Source of the DNA: Nipponacmea schrenckii
Lineage: Eukaryota > Mollusca > Gastropoda > Lottiidae
Direction: 5' to 3'
DNA: 64,000 nucleotides
Assembly (NCBI GenBank): GCA_030562195.1
Contig: JAUJPP010000011.1
Span: forward strand, 186,001 to 250,000
The translations under genes and the position numbers were made by a program. Below are positions 12,055 to 23,400 of the stretch, in pieces. The number at the start of each line of letters is the position of its first letter. Position 1 is the first letter of the stretch. A model generated the notes under the pieces. It saw only the letters and a list, made by a program, of their open reading frames with translations. It did not search any database and was not told the DNA's origin.

Positions 12055-13887
12055 GCAGTGTGTTCTATCGAACACACTGCTTTGTTTTCGTAATTTTTAA
12101 AAATTATGATTTTGTAACGAGTAGTCTTCAGCAACTATAATAGTTACAACAACATTTTCAACGCCCTAGATATTCATTTTTGGTCTATTACTGGATGAAT
12201 ATAAATTGGAACGTTTTTGCTAAACCGGAAGTGCAAAATTAAAAACTGTTCAAAAAACAGAAAATTGGTCATTGAAGGCGCGTTTTTGCTTCAATTTTGC
12301 TCGGGTTTTCAATTTTAAAATCTTGGTCGAATATCTAATATGATAGCATTAAAAAAAATTCGCATTTTGAAAATTCATAGCACACATTTTTGACCCGAAT
12401 TTTGCCAATTTTGGCCAAATTTTCTATTTTCTCGTGTATTTGTCCGATTGATTTGAAATTTATTGTGCTAAAACAGACCACAAAAGAAAACAATTTTGCT
12501 CAAACAAAAAATTTGCATCACTTCCGGTTTCCACAAAATAAAGGTACAAACTTCCGGTTAGCCCACTCATTAAGTATTGTCTGAATGTCACCAAAACTTA
12601 TATTGAAAGGTTTCTATCGATATGACTTAAAGAATGAAGGACACTTCTAGGGTAGGAATTGTTGATAGTTTGGCCGCAAAATTGATATGACCCACTTTTG
12701 TAAAAATCAAAATGGGGCCTTAGGGTTAAATCTGAGTTGTGTAATATTTGTATTCCTGGCAACTACAGTCGATTGCGCAAAAAAGTATGGGAAGGAATTT
12801 TTGAATTTCGATTTTGCTTTTTTGCAATTTCCGGTTGAATTTTTTCAGTAATTGTTAAAAGTTTCAAGGCTCATACCTTGTGACCTTTACCTTTGAAGAC
12901 ATCGAGGCCTGAATACAAGGTATACCTCTTAATCAAATCTATCTAATGGTATGTTCATTTTTGTTCTCCTAAGTTTACTTCCGGTTTTATAGCTCTCCGA
13001 AACTAGTCATAGTTCACGTTTTGTTATTAATATCAACCGTTTGATAAGGGAGGTAATTTGATCTTTGTGAAATACATAATAATTAAAAAAATAGTTAATC
13101 TATTTAATCAAGCCAACTGAAAATTATTCTAATAATTTAAGAATATTGTTAACAAAATACTGCTTATAAAGGTTAGATTCAATAAATGTATTTCATATTT
13201 ATTTTAAAAGATCTTTTTATTTTTACCACTCATAACTTTTACAAAAAACTTTGATATTGAATTAAGTCTGTTGCAAGGACTATACTGAATATGATCAATC
13301 CACTGCGTCTAAAACTATATAGATTAGAGTGCAGTGGGTTAACTCTCCTCTAGCTATAGGAAGAAGTAGGCTGTTCAAAGGTAAATCAAATATTTGAGGC
13401 ACAATGAAGAACAACGTCCGAAATAATATTACTGATAATATGTTCAGTCAAAATATGCGGATTGGAGATTAAATACTTCTCGGTGATATGACTTTGGACC
13501 TTTTTTTATCCAAAGGTATAGAAAGTCAAAGTTAATGCCATAATTTGATCTCCCACATATTACATTTTTAAAAATATTACAAGAATATTGTAAATTCGTT
13601 TTTTCAATCCGATGCTTATCTCCGTTTTTTCGACCATTTGAAAATTGTGATTTTTGAACAGCTCTGTCAAAAATGACAGAAATAGCCTTTTTTCATGAAA
13701 TGAACTTGATTTTCTCTTTCCAATGATGTATAACAATAGCTATTTTGATCATCATTGCGACTTTGTATTTATTTAGTTTTACATACCGAATGTTATTTTT
13801 TTTTTCATTCTGGATTCAAAATGCAAACTCTCACCAATGTAAATATTCGCATGCACACTGCTCAGTACCGTTCCTACGGTTCTAGTT
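12055..13887 (+). mobile_element. Hairpin-headed repeat, unit 5 (diverged subfamily)
   Basis: Starts with hairpin gcagtgtgttc-tatc-gaacacactgc (12055-12080) and 'tttgttttcg'. The interior is only partly alignable to units 1-4 (shared 'cttccggttttatagc' and 'tgacctt' blocks). The 3' end has a small hairpin accgt-tcct-acggt (13867-13880) directly before 'tctagtt' (ends 13887), as in Helitron-type 3' ends. Confidence 0.5.
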
Positions 13888-13929
13888 GCGTGGCAAATAA
13901 AATTTGTCACGCTTTGTTTTCGTTCGGAT

Positions 13930-13972
<43 letters not shown>

Positions 13973-16478
13973 GGAAGCTCGCTAGCCCAAACGGAAAAAG
14001 ATAGACTATTTCTGTTTTCACCAATGGTCTTTGTATGGGCTGGAATCAAAATTGAATGTCTAACATGAAATTTTCGCTAACCCGAAAGTGGCTAATTGCA
14101 TAATATGCAAATAAGATTTCAAGCTAGCTCGGGCCCTAATAGTCGCATCGGTCTGAAATTTACAGGATATAGATAGATAGGCAGCGCAATTAAAACTACA
14201 TCATCAAAATTTTTTGATCACTTCCGGTTTGGGCGTGGAGACTTCCGGTTTTTTCGTCTCATGTCGGGCGACCCTGCTTCCCATGTAATTCAAGATTCTA
14301 AACAAAAACAGTATATTTTAGCTACACTAAATGATTTTAATCCCCTGAGATGCAGAAAAATTAAATTGAATGTTGCGCGTGCGCAGTTTTCAAAAATAGC
14401 AAATTTTCTTAAAAATTTAATAAGTCCGCCAATTATTAACCGATTTTTATGATTTTGGTGTCTATCGAAACCTTGATATTTTATCTAAAAAATTTTGGGA
14501 ACAGAATTTTGATTTTCGAATTTGAATTTTTTTTTATGCCCGTTCGAATTTTTCAAAAATTTAAAACTCTATATCTCGTGACCTTGACCTTCAATGACCT
14601 TGACATTTGAGATGTAGAATGTCCTTGACCTCAGCTGTCTATAGATGTGCTGATATTGCATGACAAATATTAACTTCCGGTTTTATAGCCCACCGAAATC
14701 TGACTATTTTGCAATTTTGGACGGTTATGTTACACTTTCGGGCTCTAATGTTCGGATCGATCTGAAATTTACAGGATGTAGATAGATACGCAACACAATT
14801 AAAAATATATCATCAAAATTTTTTGATCACTTTCGGTTTGGGCGTGGGGACTTCCGGTTTTTTATCTCATTTCAGGCGACCCTACATCCCGTGTAATTCA
14901 AGAATGTAAGCAAAAACAGTATATATTAGCTATACAAAATAATTTGCATCCCTCGAGAAGAAAAAAATTCCAATTGCTAGTTCCGCATGCGCCATTTTTC
15001 CGAGAATGGCAAATTTTCTTTAAAATTTAATTAGTCCGTCATTTATTATCCGATTTGTATGATTTTGGTATCTATCAAAACCTTGCTCCCTTATCTAAAG
15101 GATGTTTGAAACAGAATTTTGATTTTCGAACATAAATTTATTTTATGCCCGTTTGAATTTTTTGAAAATTTGAAATTCTATATCTTGTGACCTTCACCTT
15201 CAATGACCTTGAAATTTTCCATATAGAATGGCCTTGACCTCAGCTGTCTATAGATATGACAATATTGAATGAAAAATATCAACTTCTGGGTTTTATAGCC
15301 AACCGAATTCTGACATTTTTTGAAACTTTGAATGGCAATATTACATTTCCTTATGAACACATTGACTTGAGATTTTCTGTTTTATAATAGCCTCAAAACT
15401 CTTCAATAAAGGATATATGCCAAAAGTGCAGAAGCATATTTTAAAAAAGCAAAATTAAATTTTACAACTCCAGTACTAACATAAAATATATTCATCCCAC
15501 ATCAATGTGGTATACATCATTGGACTCCAAATTAAATTGTCTCTTAAATGATATGCGACATGGTCGTTTTACCATGAAAATTTAAGCATTAATTTTAGAT
15601 AAATTAACAAAATAAATACCAATTTTGGGTTTTTTATTTCATAAAATCTGTTTCAAATTGATCAGTCAGGGTGTTAAAGGCTGTTATATAACATGTCAGT
15701 AAAACTGGTGGTTTAAATTTTCACACCTACTTGTCAAATCACTGAGCTGGGGAACAAATTAATCTGATTAAGTAATTTCTTAAAATATTTCCATTCAAAT
15801 TCAAAACATGCATCAAGTTAAAGAAGTAAATTCGCTTGTCATTGATCAGTTCGAATTTTGTTCGTATCTTAAATAGAAATGATTTTATTAAAAAAATGTC
15901 AAATACAGGCATGTGAAGAGTAGCAGACATATAAGTCTTATAAAACACAGATGAACTATTGACCACTTTAGTCACGGTTCAACGCACACAGGTGGCCAAA
16001 GAGTAAATTAATCTAATGATATAATCTGATAACCCTAATAAAATTTATTTTTTTGTAAAATTTTTGCATACAAATTCAAAAAATATCTCTTTATAAAGCT
16101 GTGAATAAGCAAATTATCACATAGCTTAAATTTTCTCTCTATATTAATTACAACCAAAGTTACAAAATAATGTTTAAATTTGAATATAGAGAGTTTAAAT
16201 TTCATGACAAATTGTCATCTTACTACCTACTTAAAATTTGGTTTGGAATTTATGTAAATATCCTACCGAAATCTTAGACATGTACAAAAATCTAATAAGG
16301 AACTGATAGTAGAAACTTATAGTAGAAAAAATTGCCTCTATAGCGGAAGGTTTACGCTTACAATTGTAGGCTGAAAAGTACCGGAATTGAAAGCTAGCAG
16401 GTTAGAAGTTTCAAAATGTTCGAAATCCATGGGATAACGCATAGTTGCCACGCTCGGAGCTGTTCACAGTTCTAGTTT
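13888..16478 (+). mobile_element. Hairpin-headed repeat, unit 6 (second subfamily)
   Basis: Starts with near-perfect hairpin gcgtggcaaat-aaa-atttgtcacgc (13888-13912), then 'tttgttttcg' and a T run of about 40. An inverted copy of the 5' tip, 'ttgccacgc', lies at 16446-16454 shortly before the terminal 'ctagtt' (16473-16478). A block of about 600 bp ('catcggtctgaaatttacag', near 14148 and in altered form near 14755) is internally duplicated. Confidence 0.55.
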
Positions 16479-19133
16479 TTTTTTTTTCGGGAAGCTCCCT
16501 AGCCCAACTCGAAAATGGTATAGACATTTGGTTTGAAATATACGATTAGATACGTACTGGAATAGAAAATGTATATATAAAACTAAAATTTTTACGCATC
16601 AGTAGTTAGTAATTGCATAATAATAATTGAATAATTGCATTACTTTGTTGCTAATTATCCGATCGCTTTGAAAATTACAAAATATAGAGAAGTCGCCGAT
16701 AGAAATAAAACCGCATCATAAAAAAAATTCTACCACTTCCGGTTCTTGCGTGAGAACTTCCGGTTTTTTAGAACCGCGTTGGGTCACCCAGCTTCCGGTG
16801 TATGTAAGAAATCAGTACAAAAGCTATACATATATACTATCAGGCATAATTAGAACCCTTTTAGAATAAAAAATCCAAACCGGAAGTGATACTTTATGTG
16901 TCATCACAGAACGGTAACATTCAGCAAAATTTTAATAAGTCCGCTAATTTTTATCCGATTTGTCCGATTTTGGTGTTTTTCGAAACCTTGTTACTTTATC
17001 TAAAACTTGTTGGGAACAGAATTTTGATTTTCAAATTTTAATTTTTTTAATGCCCGATTGAATTTTTTTGAAAATTCAAAAGGCCAAATACAATGACCTT
17101 GACCTTCATTGACCCTGAATTTTTTTAAGTAGAATGTTCTTGCCCTAAGCTATCCACACATTTGCCTATTATGATCGAGAACAATTTTTTGGGTACCCGT
17201 TTTATTTTTTTGAAATTTCACAAGGCTATTTCTCCATAATGTTTAAATATTCATATAAAGGATCTTCAAAACCACACAAAAATTTTAGGAGGAAATATTA
17301 TTTGTTTAACAGAATCATGGCTAAATAATTCTATAACACCGGCAAAACTAAAGTTAAATGGTTTTCGTTTTTATCATAATCCTCGAAGAATAGCTATTCT
17401 ACCAATAAAGATTTTGAATTTTTAAACCAAAGGGATCATGGCGGAGTAGGTCTATATCTTAAAGAAAACCTGAATTATACTATTTTGAAATTAGGAGTTC
17501 TAAATATAGAGCATATTGCCTTTAATATCCCAGAAAAAAAATCTTAACGTTATCGTGCTCTACAGGCCTCCTGTTTATAGATTAGATTTGTTTCTACCAA
17601 TGCTACAAAAGTTACTGGTTGAAATAGAAGAATCTGGTTCAGATTATATTATCATGGGATATTTCAATCAAAACATTCAGGACAATTGTCTATAGAGAAT
17701 TGTTTTAAAACATTTGGCTTCCAACAACTTGCCCATCATTACACTTATAGATCATGTTTATATCAGTAGAAACATACCGACACACAATGTCAAAATATCT
17801 CGTATACCTGTTTATTATAGCTACCACGAGGTTATACAAAAAACTATACGGTAATAATAACGATTAATCTACCCTTAAACTTACATTTTCTTGTTATTTA
17901 TAATCAAATTAAGCGTATTCTAATAGATAATCTATGTTAATATATGTAAAAAAAAAAAATACAGTACGATTTGGAATTCAGAAAAATAAGTACTAGTAAT
18001 TAAAAAACCACAGGATTTAACTTAACTATATACAATTACTACAAATCAATAATTGGATTCAGATTATTTTTTCAACAATATCCTTGCTCAAACCATTCGA
18101 ATACATACTACGGAAACAAAATCGGGAGAGGAGGGTGGGAAAGAAAATATTTGAATCGTGCCTCCAAATGAGTATTCAAAAAACAAATAATGAAAAGTCA
18201 ACTGTGAGCAAGAGCCGCGTTCAATCGGACTATTAAAAAAAATCATTAACAATAACAGTTAAAGGGATAATAGGCGTTAGAATACACTCGTCCTACGGCT
18301 TATATTTGTGTTTCATATTGACTATTAGTTAAATAAGTATGCATCCCACACTTTACCAAATTTTAAAAAGCCAAAATAAAAATATATTCGGAAATTTTAA
18401 AAAAAAAAGTGAGCCAACGACGATTCCATTCAGTTTGAGAATAAAAGCGTCTGGTAAATCAACGCTAAAACATCATTGTGGAATTCAACAGTAGGGGTCA
18501 AGGACGCGTGAAAACCCACATGTTAGAGTTACTTCCCTTTATATTTACACGATTTGAAAATCGCTTGATGGATGGCTCTAGCGTTTTATGATTAACTGCT
18601 TTATTTTGGGGATTTATCGGATTTTAGAGGGATTTTGATGTATAGGTAAGTCCACTTATGGATATATACTGTTATTGTCCAAATTTGAGTGAACTTAAAA
18701 TTTTATGTTCGTTCTAACGCCTATTATCCCTTTAACAACAACTATACTTAAACTAAAATTGCTTACATCTATGAACGTATTTCGACATCCTAAAATATTT
18801 TGTAAACAGAAATTGCAATTGCTAAATATTAAATGGGTTATACAACAATGAACAAGTTGATATCTGATTATGCAGTTTTTATTTTAACCTAACAACATCT
18901 ATCCATGTTTGATATAGTAGATACATTTCAACCTCTTGTATTATTCACAAAAATAAATATTATTGACAATTCTGACCTTAAATATTTTTATGATGGAACC
19001 ATAAAAACGTTCTCATTAATATGCAATTAACTTTAAACTGTGATGTAACAATATTACATAATAAAACTTCGCGTATATTTTTTGAACCCATAGAGGTTGT
19101 TTGTCACTCTCGGAACTGTTCACAGTTCTAGTT
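16479..19133 (+). mobile_element. Hairpin-headed repeat, unit 7 (5' hairpin missing, LINE relic nested)
   Basis: Begins with T run and 'cgggaagctccctagcccaa' immediately after the ctagtt of unit 6. The 3' end has a perfect hairpin gaactg-ttca-cagttc (19113-19128) fused to 'ctagtt' (19128-19133). A LINE endonuclease relic lies at 17256-17840. The stretch 17850-19080 is AT-rich with no recognisable gene. Confidence 0.5.
17256..17840 (+). pseudogene. LINE endonuclease relic, nested
   Basis: Broken frames give 'IICLTESWLNNSITPAKLKL', 'HGGVGLYLKENLNY', 'NVIVLYRPPVYRLDLFLPML', 'YIIMGYFNQ' and 'IDHVYISRNIPTHNVKISRI', in the order of a LINE apurinic-type endonuclease. The usual catalytic-loop G-D-F-N reads G-Y-F-N here, and at least three frameshifts are present. 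Same family as the relic at 3698-4025. Confidence 0.72.
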
Positions 19134-19789
19134 GCGTGGCAAATAAAATTTGTCACGCTTTGTTTTCGTTCGGATTACTTTTTTTTGGGGGGGGAAGCTC
19201 GCTAGCCCAAACGGAAAAAGATAGACTATTTCTGTTTTCAACAATGGTTATTATATGGGCTGGAATCAAAAATGAATATCTAACATGAAATTTTCGCTAA
19301 CCCGAAAGTGGCTAATTGCATAATATGCAAATAAGATTTCAAGCTAGCTCGGGTCCTAATAGTCGCATCGGTCTGAAATTTACAGGATATAGATAGATAG
19401 GCAGTGCAATTAAAACTACATCATCAAAATTTTTTTATCACTTCCGGTTTGGGCGTGGACACTTCCTTTTCGTCTCATGTCGGGCGACCTTGCTTCCCAT
19501 GTAATTCAAGAATCTAAACAAAAACAGTATATTTTGATTTTAATCCCCTGAGATGAAGAAAAATTAAATTGAATGTTGCGCATGCGCAGTTTTCAAAAAT
19601 GGCAAATTTTCTTAAAAATTTAATAAGTCCGCCAATTATTAACCGATTTTTATTATTTTGGTGTCTATCGAAACCTTGATACTGTATCTAAAAAATGTTG
19701 GGAACAGAATTTTGATTTTCGAATTTGAATTTTTTTAATGCCCGTTCGAATTTTTCGAATATCTCGTGACCTTGAACTTCAGTGACCTT
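19134..19789 (+). mobile_element. Hairpin-headed repeat, unit 8, cut by gap
   Basis: Hairpin 19134-19158 and 'tttgttttcg' as in unit 6, followed by 'aagctcgctagcccaaacgg' and the same interior as unit 6, until the scaffold gap at 19790. Confidence 0.55.
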
Positions 19790-20289
19790 NNNNNNNNNNN
19801 NNNNNNNNNNNNNNNNNNNNNNNNNNNNNNNNNNNNNNNNNNNNNNNNNNNNNNNNNNNNNNNNNNNNNNNNNNNNNNNNNNNNNNNNNNNNNNNNNNNN
19901 NNNNNNNNNNNNNNNNNNNNNNNNNNNNNNNNNNNNNNNNNNNNNNNNNNNNNNNNNNNNNNNNNNNNNNNNNNNNNNNNNNNNNNNNNNNNNNNNNNNN
20001 NNNNNNNNNNNNNNNNNNNNNNNNNNNNNNNNNNNNNNNNNNNNNNNNNNNNNNNNNNNNNNNNNNNNNNNNNNNNNNNNNNNNNNNNNNNNNNNNNNNN
20101 NNNNNNNNNNNNNNNNNNNNNNNNNNNNNNNNNNNNNNNNNNNNNNNNNNNNNNNNNNNNNNNNNNNNNNNNNNNNNNNNNNNNNNNNNNNNNNNNNNNN
20201 NNNNNNNNNNNNNNNNNNNNNNNNNNNNNNNNNNNNNNNNNNNNNNNNNNNNNNNNNNNNNNNNNNNNNNNNNNNNNNNNNNNNNNNNN
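19790..20289. other. Assembly gap, 500 N
   Basis: Exactly 500 N. Sits just 3' of the last recognised exon of the minus-strand receptor gene, so missing cytoplasmic-tail exons may lie here. Confidence 0.99.
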
Positions 20290-20392
20290 TGCAGATCGCA
20301 AAAGTTTCAAAATTGTGCCAAAACTTCTATGTAACCACTTGACACAATTCTCCCCAAGTGCGATGCACAAATACCGAAAAACAAATATTCAC

Positions 20393-20494
20393 CTTTATAT
20401 TTTCTGAATTTGTTGAAAACAGCTACACTAAGGATGATCAAAATCACCAACAAAATAGAATTTAAAACACCAAAGGCAATTAGTGTTACTTCAT
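20393..20494 (-). CDS. Gene B exon 16: transmembrane segment
   Basis: 3' splice site tttcag|AT at 20494, 5' splice site aaag|gtgaat after 20393; 102 nt, phase 1-1. It encodes a helix of about 24 hydrophobic residues ('LIAFGVLNSILLVILIILSV') then 'FNKFRKYK', a stop-transfer basic cluster. This fixes the topology: EGF exons outside, tail inside. No later exon is recognised before or beyond the gap at 19790-20289. Confidence 0.75.
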
Positions 20495-23400
20495 CTGAAA
20501 CATAACCCGATAAATTTAGTTATCATGTTTGAAGACGTTTCTGTGCACAATACAAAGAGATATGTTTTCATTCACAATATACATACTAAAAGCTTGCCAG
20601 GCTTGATAACATGCGTCCACTGTCAGGTGAAAAATCAAAATATTTTAATCAAAGCAATATCTAACAAATCATCATCAAATTCAAACATTAACAAGGTCTC
20701 ATCAACCTACCGTCTTGGGTAATTTCTAATGATTAAAACAAAATCAAAGTTGTCAAAATCGAACTTGTATTACATCAAAATTGTATGGTTTGTGAGACTA
20801 ATCATTACTTTCATGTTGCCAAGTTTTTGTATTACATTGCTGAATTAGGGTACTGTATTCCAAGTGTGTTGTCAGTCATCTTGTGACCAGGAGGCTGTTT
20901 CACGAGAACTTAACTTTAAATGATTTTAGTTTTCCGATGGTCAGATTGGTCAATCACTAAAATTGTTTTTTTATTAACCAATCAGGTTACTGTATTTCTT
21001 AAAATCTTGATCGTATCTTTGTTAAACAGGTCCCTGCCCTGCACATTAATCCTTACCTTCAACTTCTTTCACTGTACAATCAGTTCCTTGATATCCATCT
21101 AGACAATCACATGCTCCATCTATATTATTACACTGGTCTTGTGATTGACAAAATCTTGCTGAACAATTTGATGAACAATTGTATCCATAGAATCCTTCAT
21201 TACATTCTAGATATATAATATTTTGTTTGTTGACAACGTGTATAGATTCACAGGGAATACTTTGATTTATTTATATAAGAGTTATATTAAAGGTTTCGAC
21301 TACCGCACAACTTAATAAATCAAATCAGGGTCATTAAACATGGGCTACCCCCTTTACTATTATTGAAGGAATACTGCAGAATTAACATAAAATTGGCTAA
21401 TAAGATTATATTCATCAGTAGCTATACCTACTGCCATAAATAACATATAAACAACATAAATGAATAATTACTTAGTTTTTGTGCCAGATATTATAGGGAT
21501 TCTGTTTCTATATGACATTACTGATGAATAAATAATATACTCAAATTGAACATTTATGAGAACTGAAAAAGTATATCCAACGTCCACGCAGTATCCCTTT
21601 ATTGGTAAAACTAAAATTGACTCCCCAATAAAAAATATAAACAAAAATTTAACACTTGGAGTCCTGGTTTATGAAGCTGACACGATATTGTATTCATATA
21701 AGCTTATGCATTTGTACACTTTAATAAGATACCATATGTATGTATGGAGTTGAGGAATATTAGATGGAACAAAGAATATTGTTTTTTTTTTCAATCTAAT
21801 GACCGATGGAACTAAATATATAATATATATCTCAATATATTAAATTATCACTTTAGAATTCTTATATTAAACGAAATATGAAACATTACCTAGAGAACAA
21901 TCACGTGGTGAAAAACCTCGTTGACATCCAGCAATACATTCTCCTGTTTTACTGTCACATTTTGTTGAATTATCATTACATTTTCTGTCTAGGCATTTTT
22001 TACTACAGCCTGCTCCATACAAACCAGTCTCACATTCTTAAAACAAAATTGTTAGTTTATTTAATCGAAATAGGAAGGGGCTCTACATATTTTTCTTCAT
22101 AAAAGTGATAACATGTACGTTTTGTTAAATTTGTTATGAGCAAAAATTGTGGAATCAATCTAAATACATGTATGTATAATAATGGTAACACTATTATCGT
22201 TGCTTTCTGTTACGTGATCTCATATTGAATACCTTGAGTACAATCTAAAACTTTTGGAGTATAACCCACAGAACATCCACCAATACATTCTCCTATTACA
22301 TGATCACACGTTGAATTCTTCAGACATTTTCTATTACTACAATTCTTCTGACAACCAGCACCATAGAAACCATCAGGACATTCTGGTATTTATAATAATA
22401 ATAAAACAGTATTTGAATTAGTTTTCAAATGAATAAGATCAAATATAATTCAATCCTACTGTAAACTGGTTAATAACAATCTGCTTCTCATTACTGTCTT
22501 CATTATTACCTTCGTTTACCTACTACTGTACAATCTCTTTCTCATTCCTGTACAATCGTCTTCTCTATAACCTCACCTACTGTACAATCAAATTATCGAT
22601 AAGCTAGTTTACATTTAAACATTTTCTCAATTACTTCCTGTTACCTGGTTTACTTACCTTCTGTACAATCATCTTCTATATAATCTGGTTTACTTACCTA
22701 CTGTACACTCATCTTCTACATAATCTGGTTTACTTACCTACTGTACAATCATCTTCTCTATAACCTGGTAAACGTACCTACTGTACAACCATCTCCTATA
22801 TAATCTACTTTGCTTACCTACTGTACACTCATCTTCTATATACTAGTAACCTGGTGTACTTACCTACTGTACAATCCTCTTCTACATAGCCTGGTTTACT
22901 TACCTGCTGTACAATCACCTTCTCTATAACCTGGTAAACTTACCTACTGTACAATCATCTTCTATATAATCTGGTTTACTTACCTACTGTACAATCATCT
23001 TCTATATAATCTGGTTTACTTACCTACTGTACACTCATCTTCTATATAACCTGGATAACAGCCATCAATACATTTTCCTGTTATATGATGACACGCTTGA
23101 GAACCTTTACAGTGTCTAATGCTACATTTTTTACTACAACTATCTCCATAGGCATCATAGGAACAATCTAAAACATGAATTATATGTTTTAAAGAGACTG
23201 TGATTCCTTTTTTCTGTCAAAAGTTGCATGGAAATTTCCAATGCTAATCCTTATAAATATTTTTTTGTATGGTTTAACCTTAAACATTCTTATAGATACC
23301 ATAGTTTCCATACCTACTGTCTTCTATAACCTGCTATACTAACCTAACGAACAACCATATTGTAACCTGGTTTACTAACCTAACGAATATGCATGTTATA

